Below, piece after piece: positions 1 through 8,485 of a stretch of 64,000 nt of DNA (its first letter is position 1; every line of letters begins with the position of its first letter). Made by a program: the position numbers and the translations under genes. Location: assembly GCA_002840735.1 (NCBI GenBank), contig PHBY01000012.1:55012-119011 (forward strand), read 5' to 3'. The DNA is from Chloroflexi bacterium HGW-Chloroflexi-2 (lineage in GTDB: Bacteria > Chloroflexota > Anaerolineae > Anaerolineales > Anaerolineaceae). A model generated the notes under the pieces. It saw only the letters and a list, made by a program, of their open reading frames with translations, had not been told where the DNA came from and did not search any database.

Positions 1-388
1 CGGGCTGGTTCATGCGTGTTGCCAGGTCTGCCTGAGAAATGATTCCCTCTACAGTATTGGCATTATCCACTATGACGATCCGGCGTATTTGGTGATCGGA
101 CATTAATTTCAAGGCAATCGTTAATTCATCATCAGCGCGACAGGTCACGACTCTGCGAGTCATCACCGCTTCAACCCGGGTGGATCTGGGATCACGAGCT
201 TCGCCTACGATCTTCATCGCCAGATCACGATCCGTAATAATTCCGATTAATTTTTGAGATTCTGTATTATCAATTACGGGCATTGGTCCTATATTTTCGC
301 GCTTCATGATCTGAGCGACTGATTTTACGCTATCGCCTGGCAGACAACAAACGGGGTTGGGGGTCATTACATCTTTACAGGTTTTCAT
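1..388 (-). CDS. CBS-domain protein, C-terminus beyond the window edge
   Basis: The frame opens at ATG 388 with MKTCKDVMTPNPVCCL and runs off the left edge without a stop. Two CBS motifs are visible. The first runs from about residue 7 to 65 and includes MPVIDN and GIITDRDLAMK; the second starts near residue 80 (VEAVMTRRVVTC, LKLMSDHQIRRI, GIISQADLA). CBS pairs usually bind adenosyl ligands and act as energy or stress sensors. Its place at the head of a block of small stress proteins fits the common stand-alone two-CBS proteins of about 140-150 residues. A C-terminal BON or other domain cannot be excluded, because the end is not in the window. Confidence 0.85.
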   Translation of the reverse strand, partial: MKTCKDVMTPNPVCCLPGDSVKSVAQIMKRENIGPMPVIDNTESQKLIGIITDRDLAMKIVGEARDPRSTRVEAVMTRRVVTCRADDELTIALKLMSDHQIRRIVIVDNANTVEGIISQADLATRMNQP

Positions 389-490
389 TTTTTTCTCTTT
401 GCCTGGAGAGTTCTTCAGTCAGGGTAAGAACTGTCCAAATATGATGATCGTCATTCTATCCATATCGGAAAAGCGATGACGATATTTAAC

Positions 491-527
491 AATCTGACCG
501 GCCCGGATCATATCCGGGCGGCAGATT
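491..527. terminator. Strong hairpin between the CBS gene and the Lmo0937-like gene
   Basis: An outer stem AATCTG/CAGATT encloses an inner stem CCCGGAT/ATCCGGG with a short CAT-type loop. On the plus strand it is followed by GTTTT; on the minus strand there is no clear T-run. It lies about 70 bases beyond the stop of the Lmo0937-like gene and may end that transcript or stabilise its 3' end. Confidence 0.45.
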
Positions 528-597
528 GTTTTCCAACATGGTTAAAAAATTGACTTTTTGTTTTTCTTACTTGTTTTTATTCAACCAAACCAGGGTA

Positions 598-753
598 CTA
601 AATCACCCCAAGTAAAGTCAAAATGACAAGTATGATAGCAATGACGAGTAAAGTATGAATCCAGCTTCCAGTTTTTGGGAATTTTGGACTGATACTCCCG
701 CCGAAAAAGCCAAGCAGCCACAAGACGAACAAGATAATGATAATGGTCCACAT
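598..753 (-). CDS. Lmo0937-type small membrane protein, 51 aa
   Basis: A 51-residue protein beginning MWTIIIILFVLWLLGFFGG and ending in LVILTLLGVI. Two hydrophobic segments (about residues 3-17 and 33-50) flank a short polar middle, SISPKFPKTGSW. This is the pattern of the Lmo0937 family, whose function is unknown but which often sits beside stress genes. GGAGA lies 8 bases before the ATG. A longer ORF covers the same bases in another frame but shows no family resemblance and has no comparable ribosome site. Confidence 0.8.
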   Translation of the reverse strand: MWTIIIILFVLWLLGFFGGSISPKFPKTGSWIHTLLVIAIILVILTLLGVI

Positions 754-1047
754 AATTTTTTTCTCCAAAATTATTATTTTTAATTTTCAACTTTATTGAT
801 CTCAACGAACCAGGTTCTCCCATAAAAAATCGGGTTTTCTTACTCTTTGAAGGATTTGTTACGCAAATAGATTCCTGCTTCGATTTTTTCTTCATCCGTT
901 AGCGTAAAAAATGACGTTAACTTGTTAATGAAACCCAGGGCGGAATACCAAATGCTTCGTAAATAAACCCTATAAGCGGTTTTCGATTTAAGTTGATTAA
1001 TTGAGTTATCCATTGGATATCCATTTCATCCATTGAAACAATCGCTT

Positions 1048-1302
1048 TTAACGTCCTCGACGTATTAAGCGAACAATTGCAATCAAGATGACTGCACCCA
1101 ATAATGTCACCAACATGGTTGGCAGGGTAATGGCATCGTTGATTGTTCCAACACCAAACAACGGGCTGAGGAAATAACCAGCCAGAAATGCGCCGATGAC
1201 AGCTATAACAATATTAAGTAAGAGATTGGAGCGGTCATGCATGAGGGATGTTGCCACCCATCCGATGACTGCTGCAGCGATTAAGTAGATAAGTATGTTC
1301 AT
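1048..1302 (-). CDS. GlsB/YeaQ/YmgE family stress-response membrane protein
   Basis: An 84-residue protein with three predicted membrane segments: residues 2-20 (IYLIAAAVIGWVATSLM), 28-47 and 58-80. The family's glycine-rich pattern (VIGAFLAGYFLSP) is present, and the C-terminus is basic (RLIRRGR). This is the transglycosylase-associated family of inner-membrane proteins induced by envelope or general stress; the mechanism is not known. AAAGGAG stands 6 bases before the ATG. Neighbouring small membrane proteins on the same strand suggest a shared stress regulon. Confidence 0.85.
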   Translation of the reverse strand: MNILIYLIAAAVIGWVATSLMHDRSNLLLNIVIAVIGAFLAGYFLSPLFGVGTINDAITLPTMLVTLLGAVILIAIVRLIRRGR

Positions 1303-1406
1303 ATTTTCTCCTTTTGTTTATTGCGTTTTACGAATTTTTTGATCCTTTCCCCCTTCTCTTTGAAGAAGCAGGAAAGGGTATTACCTGTCAGGCTACAAAA
1401 AACTAT

Positions 1407-1517
1407 TTAAGTTAGTGATTCAACTACGCGTCTGCGTTGTGCTTCTACCATCCGGCTGGCAAACCAGCCAATGATTGCTCCGGCAAAAAGCCATACAATG
1501 AAATTTACAAAATTCAT
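1407..1517 (-). CDS. 36-aa single-pass membrane peptide
   Basis: Reads MNFVNFIVWLFAGAIIGWFA, then a basic tail with QRRRVVESLT. A good GGAG Shine-Dalgarno site lies 7 bases before the ATG. The segment AGAIIGWFAS resembles the first helix of the GlsB-type protein encoded next to it (AAAVIGWVATS), so it may be a one-helix relative. It is too short for most gene finders. The ribosome site and the clear hydrophobic stretch support it; function is unknown. Confidence 0.6.
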   Translation of the reverse strand: MNFVNFIVWLFAGAIIGWFASRMVEAQRRRVVESLT

Positions 1518-1584
1518 TTAATTACTCCTTTCACATAGATCCAACATCAGGTTTTTCAGATAAACCGTAATGAATAAAGCCTTA

Positions 1585-2052
1585 TTAAAGGTCATTCGTT
1601 GTTTGGGAATCTTTATGTTCCGTAACGGTTGTGGTGCTGACATTTGTAGGTGTTTGCGGTGGGGCTTTATCAACCACTATTCTCTGTTGAGTACTCACAC
1701 GTCCACGCGGGCGATAGAAAAGGACATACACCAGCCTTTCTAATGCCCAACCAATCAACGCATAGATGATCATGGCAATCAGTGTCGAAAATTCAAAAGT
1801 CATGCCTGCTGTTGATGGAGCTCCAATTAAACTGGCAAACGGTGCTAAGAATAGATCTGTCAATCCATACAGGAAGGATGCAAATGTATTCGCTTCATTC
1901 ACTCCAATCAATTTGAACAAGAAGCGTAATGCGAGCGCTGCTTCTAAGATACCTAGAAACAACCAGATCAACTGTGTGAATTTAAAAGTCGCGACACGAC
2001 CATCCTGTCCTTGCTCATGCTGAGAAGTTGTTACTTCTTTATATGATGTCAT
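1585..2052 (-). CDS. YggT-family membrane protein
   Basis: A 155-residue protein starting MTSYKEVTTSQHEQ. The region from about residue 25 to 115 has the YGGT fold: a first helix (FTQLIWLFLGILEAALALRF), a loop with LFLAPFASLIG, and a second hydrophobic block (FSTLIAMIIYALIGWALERL). The C-terminus is polar. An upstream in-frame ATG would add six residues, but GAGGA placed 4 bases before this ATG favours the shorter form. YggT proteins are linked to osmotic or envelope stress. The start overlaps the stop of the preceding 29-codon ORF (ATGA), so translation is probably coupled. Confidence 0.8.
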   Translation of the reverse strand: MTSYKEVTTSQHEQGQDGRVATFKFTQLIWLFLGILEAALALRFLFKLIGVNEANTFASFLYGLTDLFLAPFASLIGAPSTAGMTFEFSTLIAMIIYALIGWALERLVYVLFYRPRGRVSTQQRIVVDKAPPQTPTNVSTTTVTEHKDSQTTNDL

Positions 2053-2138
2053 TTTGTCCTCTTTTCCCATTCTTCTTCAGCTTGTTCCCGGGTATAACCA
2101 TACTTTTCCTGGAGTAAGCCGATTAATTTTTCATTCAT
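2049..2138 (-). CDS. 29-aa ORF resembling the CsbD C-terminal motif
   Basis: Reads MNEKLIGLLQEKYGYTREQ and ends EEEWEKRTK. The pattern LIGLLQEKYGYTREQAEEE resembles the C-terminal segment of CsbD-like general stress proteins, where a similar helix ends the domain. The N-terminal half of a CsbD protein is absent. Its stop overlaps the YggT start as ATGA, so it could serve as a coupling leader for YggT. The ribosome site is weak. It could also be a remnant. Confidence 0.5.
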   Translation of the reverse strand: MNEKLIGLLQEKYGYTREQAEEEWEKRTK

Positions 2139-2142
2139 CTTT

Positions 2143-2745
2143 TTATTTCCTTTTCTGGCTTTCGCCGATAACTGGTTCATTCTCAATGTATGCCCGCAGC
2201 ATCCAAGCCATTTTTTCATGAAGTCTCATGACACCGACGAGCAATTCAACTGTGCCTTCATCTTCATATTCTTCACTGCACTTTCTGATATCGTCCCGCA
2301 GGGAACGAATGATGGTTTCATGGTCTGCTAATAGATGTAAATTATCAGGAATTTCTGCGCTATGTTCAGATATGCGGGTATGTTTTATAAATTCTTCGAA
2401 ACTGGCAATGGTGACACCACCTAACATTCTTACCCGTTCTGCAATTTTGTCTGAAATTTCATTTAATTGTTTGTATTGGGTTTCGAACAGGATATGTAAT
2501 TCGAAGAAACTCGTTCCACTGACATTCCAATGTGCACCGCGTGTTTTTTGCGTTAATATAGCCTCATTAGCAAGACTGGCATTCAGGATTTCGATAACCG
2601 GTTTACGGACATCGATTTCTAAACCAATATTGGGCTGGATGAAGCGTTTTTTCAGAGGGAAAAGTCCATCTTTTCCTGGTTCTGCATCTACCAAATTGAT
2701 TGCTTGGGACTCTGTGTTGAGGACGTTATTTCGATTGCGTCCCAT
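2143..2745 (-). CDS. dps: Dps-family DNA-binding ferritin-like protein
   Basis: A 200-residue protein. The ferroxidase signature of Dps is visible at about residues 75-115: HWNVSG, then FFELHILFETQY, then EISDKIAERVRMLGG. These supply the His, His, Asp and Glu ligands that form the inter-subunit iron site. Dps dodecamers oxidise ferrous iron with peroxide and protect DNA in stationary phase. The start at 2745 (MGRNRNN) has AAAGGAG 5 bases upstream; a start 15 bases earlier lacks this spacing. The about 40-residue N-terminal extension with basic residues could bind DNA. Confidence 0.9.
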   Translation of the reverse strand: MGRNRNNVLNTESQAINLVDAEPGKDGLFPLKKRFIQPNIGLEIDVRKPVIEILNASLANEAILTQKTRGAHWNVSGTSFFELHILFETQYKQLNEISDKIAERVRMLGGVTIASFEEFIKHTRISEHSAEIPDNLHLLADHETIIRSLRDDIRKCSEEYEDEGTVELLVGVMRLHEKMAWMLRAYIENEPVIGESQKRK

Positions 2746-2845
2746 ATCGGCTCCTTTCACTAGAGATTTTGCCTACATAACATGCTAACCGGTGAGGGCT
2801 ATCAATGTCCTGAACACAATCTGTTAAATCTATTAATTATTTTCT

Positions 2846-2885
2846 AATTAATTAAGAAAAGGGAAGGCAAACCGGTCGCCTTCCC
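2846..2885 (-). terminator. Rho-independent terminator, minus strand
   Basis: Stem GGGAAGGC/GCCTTCCC with a nine-base loop. On the minus strand it is followed by TTTTCTTAATTAATT. It lies downstream of the response-regulator gene and upstream of dps, so it would separate the two transcripts. Apart from this and the hairpin at 3092-3129, nothing was seen in 2746-3168. Confidence 0.6.
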
Positions 2886-3091
2886 CATCCCTTTGGGTCA
2901 CATCCAGCGAAAGCAGACAAAATTACCCGAAAAAAAGCAGGCAATTCAGAGAGGGACAACCAGCTGAATGTTAGTTATTTAAGAATGTATTCCACTTAAT
3001 GATCATAAACAATGGATCCTCTCAGTGTCCCAAAAAGAATCTGAATAAATTCTATAAGAATCCGTTATCACCTCAATAAATCGGGTTAAGC

Positions 3092-3129
3092 GGGTGTTTT
3101 TGGCGTGCGCTCGCACGCCAAAAACACCC
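3092..3129. repeat. Perfect 17-bp inverted repeat with GCTC loop
   Basis: The left arm at 3092-3108 (GGGTGTTTTTGGCGTGC) is exactly complementary to the right arm at 3113-3129, with a four-base loop. It lies 40 bases beyond the stop of the response-regulator gene. There is no T-run after it on the minus strand, so it is not a typical terminator by itself. It may protect the mRNA 3' end or be a small mobile palindrome. Confidence 0.7.
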
Positions 3130-3168
3130 TGACGGCTAATTTTTAAACAGCCCAAAATCAAACCCTGA

Positions 3169-3852
3169 TCAGTAAATTTTCGTGGAATGTAAGTTGTATC
3201 CCATACCAGGAACTGTCTCGAGCAGATCGCCGAATTCCCCCAGTTTTTTTCGCAAGCGACCAAGGTATGTGTGCAAATAATGGTTCGATCCACGATACTC
3301 CGGACCCCAAACCTGCGCCAGCAATTCATCATGGGTTACGATCCCATTCAGATGCTGGGCAAGCACAGCCATAATGGCATACTCTGTGCGGGTCAGGTGC
3401 AGGTCACTCTCATTGATTAAAACACGACGGGCTTCCAGATCGATTGTGAGATCGCCAATGTGAATTTTATTATCATCGCTTTTTGCTGTCACATAGGACC
3501 GGCGCAGGAAGGCGCGCACCCGCGCTAATAATTCTTCTGAATTAAATGGCTTGGTTACATAATCGTCTGCACCTGCATCCAGAGCGGCCACTTTCAGGTC
3601 CTCTTCCAGACGGGCAGATAAAATGATGATAGGTACTTCGGAGCGGGCACGAATCCAGGCACAAATATCCACCCCCGATAGTCCGGGCAGGACTAAATCC
3701 AGAAGCACCAGATCGACTGGCACAGATTGAAATAATGTGAGTGCCTGGTGACTATCTTCAGCTTCACTGACTGTATAACCTCGTTTGGCAAGATTTACCC
3801 GCACAAGCTTACGGACATTCGGATCATCCTCAACAATTAAAATATTTCCCAT
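3169..3852 (-). CDS. OmpR/PhoB-type response regulator
   Basis: A 227-residue protein. The receiver domain spans residues 1-118, with acidic residues EDD at 8-10, phospho-acceptor Asp52 in LVLLDLVLPG and the conserved Lys in DYVTKPFNSEELLARV. The winged-helix effector domain spans about 130-222 (ILINESDLHLTRTEYAI, VWGPEYRGSNHYLHTYLGRLRKKLG). It should bind DNA when phosphorylated by the kinase encoded just upstream. The two genes overlap as TAATG, so they are translated together. The regulated genes are not evident from this window. Confidence 0.93.
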   Translation of the reverse strand: MGNILIVEDDPNVRKLVRVNLAKRGYTVSEAEDSHQALTLFQSVPVDLVLLDLVLPGLSGVDICAWIRARSEVPIIILSARLEEDLKVAALDAGADDYVTKPFNSEELLARVRAFLRRSYVTAKSDDNKIHIGDLTIDLEARRVLINESDLHLTRTEYAIMAVLAQHLNGIVTHDELLAQVWGPEYRGSNHYLHTYLGRLRKKLGEFGDLLETVPGMGYNLHSTKIY

Positions 3853-5756
3853 TATGATACCTCCGCAGCGTTTATCATCACATTTTCTGGCTTAAACGGG
3901 AGAGTGAAAGAAATGGTTGTCCCTGGGGTCGTTTTTCGATTAATCCAGATCCGGCCGTTATGGGCATCTACCAACCCTTTGCAGATAGCTAATCCTAATC
4001 CAGCGCCTTTAAGTAATCCATTGTCTCCTAAAGCCCCGCGCTGAAAAGCTCTGAATACTCTTTTGTGATCAGAAGGAGGTATACCTGGACCCTGATCGAT
4101 CACATTAATTTTCAGGAACCCTTTCTGGATATTGGCTGTAATTTTTATTTCAGTTCCACGAGGAGAATAAGCTGCGGAATTACGCACCAGATTGACCAGG
4201 ACCTGAGAAATTCGTTTTTTATCTGCATAAACCGGAGGGAGGTTGGATGGCAATTGAATTGTCAATGATTTTCCGGTGGTTAATGTATGCAATTGGGGCA
4301 AAGCATCTTCCATAATTTCATGTAGCGAAACAGGTTCTGGTGATATCGGCAAAATCCCGGCTTCCAAACGGGAAAGATCAAGCAGGTGATCGATCAATTC
4401 CTGAAGTCGGAAACCTTCTGACTGAATTGTTTGAATAAAGTCCAGTTGTTCTTCTGGTTCCCAATGAACATCTTCTGCCAGCATGGTGGTGGTAAAGCCG
4501 ATAATAGAAGTTAATGGGGTGCGCAGCTCATGAGATATCATCGCCAGAAATTGTGACTTAATCTCATTGGCACGTTCTGCCTCCCGGCGTAAATCCTCTT
4601 CAGCAAGCAGTAATTTGAGATTATAAAGCGTGATCGAAGCTTGATCGACAAGCACTTTTAGATGGCGCAGATCGACATGATTAAATTGATGCTCTTGCTG
4701 ATAATAAACAAACAAACATCCGACCCAATTTGCTATGGCTACCAATGGAAAGATGATTAATGTCTGGAAATTCTCTTCCATCAGGATCTCTCGCACCTGC
4801 GGGTAAAGACGCGGGTCGGATTGAATGGTATTGATAATAACAGGTCTCTTCGGTTGAACCAAATCCCAAAGTTCCGCCTCTTCATAAAAATTGGATTCGT
4901 TCAACCACACATGATGATTACGGTTTGTCTGCCAGGTGGCTAATAATTCTACACCACTGGTAGGACCTAATTTTGGGGAGTCAAAAAATATGAGAGCTGC
5001 TCGCTGGGCAGAACGCAACTCCTGCGCGGACATCAGGGTTTTCAGGACGGTTTCGGGTTTACGAGCCAGGCTCATCTTGCGGCTGAGGGCAAATTGTTCG
5101 TGCGTGCGGTCCAGTGTCTTTCTCAAAGTTAATTCCGTACTCTTCTGCTCTGTGATATCTTCAGCAATACAAAAATGGCAATAAGGTTTCCGGTTTTCAT
5201 CACGAATTAAAAATGTACGAGAAAATATCCAGCGCAGAGTGCCTTCCGGTCGCAGAACCCGATAAACCTGGTTGATGGGCTTGTATTCATAGTGCGACAT
5301 GGAAACCAGTACCTGCACCCGGTCTTCCGGATGAACACTATCAATCAGAATCTTCGGGTCCGCATACAGGCTATCACACGAAAGCCCCCAGATTGTTTCA
5401 AAAGCAGGACTAACATAAAGGATGCGACCTGTTTTTAACTCGCGTATCCAGATCGCCTGCTCAATTTTTTCTGCTACCTGTCTGAGTTGAGGTACAGTAG
5501 AAAACAGGGCGTGGAAATCGTTTGGGGAAACACTTTCTTCCCCCGTCTTAAAATCAGATATCAATGCATCTGCTACAGCCTGCACGGCTTCTGGTTGAAG
5601 GTCTGAGTCGTTAGATACAGAAATAGATTCTTCTTGTTGTTTTGCCCACTGTAAGAGCTGAATCAAAAAGATTTTCTGAGATTGTGTTGTTGCCTGGTTA
5701 ACTGAAGACTGCAAATCTTGGAAAATAGTATCCAGGGTATTTTGCTTATCTTCCAT
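3852..5756 (-). CDS. PAS-GAF sensor histidine kinase
   Basis: A 634-residue protein without obvious membrane segments, so probably a cytoplasmic sensor. It opens with an acidic N-terminus of about 85 residues. A PAS domain follows at about 90-215 (IWIRELKTGRILYVSPAFETIWG, PAC segment ending FCIAEDITEQK), then a GAF domain at about 225-385. The HisKA domain has phospho-acceptor His409 in ISHELRTPLTSIIGF. The ATPase domain follows with N-box NLVRNSAAYS, G1 DQGPGIP and G2 KGAGLGLAICKGL. Its stop overlaps the response-regulator start. The PAS-GAF pair suggests a small ligand, redox or light input; the ligand cannot be read from the sequence. Confidence 0.93.
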   Translation of the reverse strand: MEDKQNTLDTIFQDLQSSVNQATTQSQKIFLIQLLQWAKQQEESISVSNDSDLQPEAVQAVADALISDFKTGEESVSPNDFHALFSTVPQLRQVAEKIEQAIWIRELKTGRILYVSPAFETIWGLSCDSLYADPKILIDSVHPEDRVQVLVSMSHYEYKPINQVYRVLRPEGTLRWIFSRTFLIRDENRKPYCHFCIAEDITEQKSTELTLRKTLDRTHEQFALSRKMSLARKPETVLKTLMSAQELRSAQRAALIFFDSPKLGPTSGVELLATWQTNRNHHVWLNESNFYEEAELWDLVQPKRPVIINTIQSDPRLYPQVREILMEENFQTLIIFPLVAIANWVGCLFVYYQQEHQFNHVDLRHLKVLVDQASITLYNLKLLLAEEDLRREAERANEIKSQFLAMISHELRTPLTSIIGFTTTMLAEDVHWEPEEQLDFIQTIQSEGFRLQELIDHLLDLSRLEAGILPISPEPVSLHEIMEDALPQLHTLTTGKSLTIQLPSNLPPVYADKKRISQVLVNLVRNSAAYSPRGTEIKITANIQKGFLKINVIDQGPGIPPSDHKRVFRAFQRGALGDNGLLKGAGLGLAICKGLVDAHNGRIWINRKTTPGTTISFTLPFKPENVMINAAEVS

Positions 5757-5773
5757 TTGCGCAATTCACTTTC

Positions 5774-5801
5774 TTTATAATTCAATAAGAGTCTATCACA
5801 A
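5774..5801 (-). promoter_or_regulatory. Candidate sigma-70 promoter of the two-component operon
   Basis: On the minus strand TTGTGA, a 16-base spacer, then TATAAA. The -10 ends 17 bases before the ATG of the kinase gene. Confidence 0.45.
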
Positions 5802-6058
5802 CAATTTCACCGGGAGGCATTTTTCAAAAAAAGTCCGATGACCAGTGTAACAAAAAAGCAAACAAATCTGATTGAAGTTGAGGATTCATAATCTATTCAG
5901 GATCAGGTTATTAATATTATACAAAAAACCACAAGCTATACCATTATTGTCCTTCACAGGATTATTTCCATCTTTTTTTATAAAGCTTATGCCGGAAAAT
6001 TCTATCCATTTTCAGGTTATCAAAAAGAAAATGATGTCTAAACAAATAAAAATGGTTA

Positions 6059-6087
6059 TTGTTTTGACCACAAAGAGTGTATATAAT
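6059..6087 (+). promoter_or_regulatory. Candidate promoter of the subtilase gene
   Basis: TTGTTT, a 17-base spacer, then a perfect TATAAT, about 130 bases before the protease ATG. The predicted leader is therefore long. Nothing else was seen in the non-coding stretch 5802-6218; a 116-codon ORF there has no family pattern and no ribosome site. Confidence 0.45.
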
Positions 6088-6218
6088 GAAGTAGAAAAAT
6101 TTATTCATTATTTTGATACTTTTGGACGAGGAGTTTTTGAACGGGGGAAGTGGGGTGGAACAATTGAATTTGATTTTAGAAACCGTTTTTGGTGTTATAG
6201 ATCCTTAAGGAGAGGGAC

Positions 6219-8294
6219 ATGAAAAACAAAATCTTTATATCTACCAGTATTATTTTGATCTTTATGATCACATCTACATTTGGCACAGCTTTTGCATCTG
6301 CAAACCCAACAGCCGAAACCTATATCATCGTGTTCAAAGACACGGTGAATCCGAGTGTTGAAGTGCCTGCTTTTGCAAAAGCTTACGGATTACAACCCGG
6401 TTTTGTTTACGAGCACGCGCTCAAAGGAATGTCGGCTATTATTCCGGAAGGGAGATTGGTCGCTCTTCAGCATGATCCACGGGTAGCCTATGTTGTGAAA
6501 GATCTGGAGCGTACGATCAGCGCACAGACCGTACCCACCGGCATCCAGCGCATTTTTGCGGATGATAATACAACGATTGATATAGATGGCAGTGATGATT
6601 ATCGGGTGGATGTGGATGTCGCCGTCATTGATACGGGCATTGACTTCCAGCATCCGGAATTGAACGTGATGGGTGGTATTAATTGTACACTTGGAAACTT
6701 GTTCTCTGCTGTCTGTGATGCAGGGGGGGATGATGACCATTACCATGGCACGCATGTTGCCGGAACGATTGGCGCTATCGATAATGGCTCAGGAGTTGTG
6801 GGGGTGGCACCCGGTGCTCGTTTATGGGCCGTCAAAGTGCTCAATAAACGCGGTAGTGGCTATAGCTCCTGGATTATTGCCGGTATTGACTGGGTGGCAG
6901 CAAATGCCGCAACCATCGAGGTTGCCAACATGAGTCTGGGGGGTGCAGGTTTCAGTCAGGCAGAATATGATGCCATTCAGGGTGCAGTTGATGCAGGTGT
7001 TGCTTTTGCAGTGGCTGCCGGCAACGAGGATGATGACGCCAACAACTACAGCCCGGGAGGGTTCGACAATGTACTCTCGGTTAGTGCACTGGCTGATTTC
7101 AATGGACTTCCTGGCGGCGGGGCGCCTTATACCTGCTACAACGATGTCGATGATACACTGGCTGGGTTCAGTAACTGGGGTCCGGAAGTGGATATCGCCG
7201 CGCCTGGTGTATGTATCTTATCCACTTACCCATTGGAAAAAGGTGAATATGGCACCATCAGCGGTACCTCCATGGCCAGTCCGCATGTGGCCGGTGCATT
7301 GGCTTTATTGGCAAGTAGTAATAACCCTGGTGATGCAGCTGATGTCTATAGTTTATACAATCAGATCAAAAGCACAGGCAATTTCAACTGGACAGATGAC
7401 TCGGGTGATGGCATCAAAGAGCCATTGCTGGATGTGAGTAATGCAACCCTCTTCGCCCCTGTTCTTATCCCTGGTTCAAGTGGTCCTACCAACCAACCAC
7501 CAGTCGCGAGCTTTACCTACTCAGCATGTGATCTGACAGTAGCCTTCACGGATGCGAGCACAGACCCGGATGGTACGGTTGTGGCATGGAGCTGGGACTT
7601 TGGCGATGGTAGAACATCAACCGCTCAAAATCCATCACACACCTATGCAGCTGGAGGTACCTTTTCAGTCAGCCTGACGGTGACGGATGATGATGGTGCA
7701 ACTGGTTCGATCAGTAAGAGTGTTTCGGTGACCAGTGGAACTACAAATCAACCACCAACAGCCAATTTCACTTTCACTACGACAGACCTGACAGCTAACT
7801 TCACCGATGCGAGCTCAGACTCAGATGGTACAGTTGTAGCATGGAGTTGGAACTTTGGTGATGGCGGAACTTCAACAGATCAAAATCCATCACACACCTA
7901 TGCAGCTGAAGGTAGCTACACGGTCAACCTGACGGTGACGGATGATGAAGGCGCGACAGGTTCGACCAGTAAATCGGTGACCATAACTTCACCAACCAGT
8001 GATACTGTGACGGTTGCGTCCTTAACAGGCAGTAGCTATACGATCAACAAAAACTTCTGGAAAGCGACAGTAGTTGTGATTATCGATCCCGCTTTGTCTG
8101 GCGCTGTGATTAGCGGTTTATGGAGTAGTGGAACCAATACAACCTGTACCACAGACACATCAGGCCAGTGTACTTTTACGCTCAATGTCAGAACAAAAAC
8201 AACCTCCATCGAATTCACTTTAAATGATATAACTTTGGCTGGATACGATTACGTTCCTCCTGATGAAACCAGCGTAATAGTTTATAAACCTTAG
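6219..8294 (+). CDS. Secreted S8 subtilisin-like protease with two PKD repeats
   Basis: A 691-residue protein. Residues 1-28 are a signal peptide (basic start, hydrophobic core, cut near AFAS). An I9-type propeptide follows (about 34-100: YIIVFKDTVNPSVEV, GMSAIIPEGRLVALQ). The catalytic domain spans about 105-415, with Asp138 in VIDTGIDFQHPEL, His176 in HYHGTHVAGTIGA and Ser351 in SGTSMASPHVAG. Two PKD repeats cover about 427-507 and 511-592, each with a WxFGDG motif. A last domain of about 100 residues contains two cysteines and may help surface attachment or binding. AAGGAGAGGG lies just before the ATG. The likely role is extracellular protein degradation or proprotein processing. Confidence 0.95.
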   Translation: MKNKIFISTSIILIFMITSTFGTAFASANPTAETYIIVFKDTVNPSVEVPAFAKAYGLQPGFVYEHALKGMSAIIPEGRLVALQHDPRVAYVVKDLERTISAQTVPTGIQRIFADDNTTIDIDGSDDYRVDVDVAVIDTGIDFQHPELNVMGGINCTLGNLFSAVCDAGGDDDHYHGTHVAGTIGAIDNGSGVVGVAPGARLWAVKVLNKRGSGYSSWIIAGIDWVAANAATIEVANMSLGGAGFSQAEYDAIQGAVDAGVAFAVAAGNEDDDANNYSPGGFDNVLSVSALADFNGLPGGGAPYTCYNDVDDTLAGFSNWGPEVDIAAPGVCILSTYPLEKGEYGTISGTSMASPHVAGALALLASSNNPGDAADVYSLYNQIKSTGNFNWTDDSGDGIKEPLLDVSNATLFAPVLIPGSSGPTNQPPVASFTYSACDLTVAFTDASTDPDGTVVAWSWDFGDGRTSTAQNPSHTYAAGGTFSVSLTVTDDDGATGSISKSVSVTSGTTNQPPTANFTFTTTDLTANFTDASSDSDGTVVAWSWNFGDGGTSTDQNPSHTYAAEGSYTVNLTVTDDEGATGSTSKSVTITSPTSDTVTVASLTGSSYTINKNFWKATVVVIIDPALSGAVISGLWSSGTNTTCTTDTSGQCTFTLNVRTKTTSIEFTLNDITLAGYDYVPPDETSVIVYKP
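7498..7990 (+). repeat. Tandem PKD-domain coding repeat
   Basis: Two adjacent copies of about 245 bases within the protease gene encode the PKD domains. Long stretches match at base level; both copies contain AATCCATCACACACCTATGC. This points to a fairly recent duplication or ongoing gene conversion. Confidence 0.7.
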
Positions 8295-8340
8295 CAGTAA
8301 TCTGTTAAGACAGACTAAATACTGAATTCCTCTTTTTTGT

Positions 8341-8390
8341 CAAACTTACCGGTGGTGATTAACGCTCACCACCGGTAGTGGTTTGTTTTA
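8341..8390 (+). terminator. Terminator of the subtilase gene
   Basis: Stem ACCGGTGGTGA/TCACCACCGGT with a seven-base loop, extended by an outer CAAAC/GTTTG pairing and followed by GTTTTATC. It lies 50 bases after the protease stop, between converging genes. Confidence 0.7.
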
Positions 8391-8485
8391 TCTATTCTAT
8401 AATCTTAAATGAATAAATTTAGGGAATCCTTACGGTTCTTTCCTTTAAATATATCCGATTATTTCGATGGAATGAGCTTAAATAA

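Noticed and set aside
581..895. 104-codon minus-strand ORF
   Set aside because: Overlaps the well supported 51-codon Lmo0937-like gene in another frame and has no family pattern.
5872..6222. 116-codon plus-strand ORF before the subtilase
   Set aside because: Low-complexity AT-rich translation, no ribosome site, and the protease promoter lies inside it.
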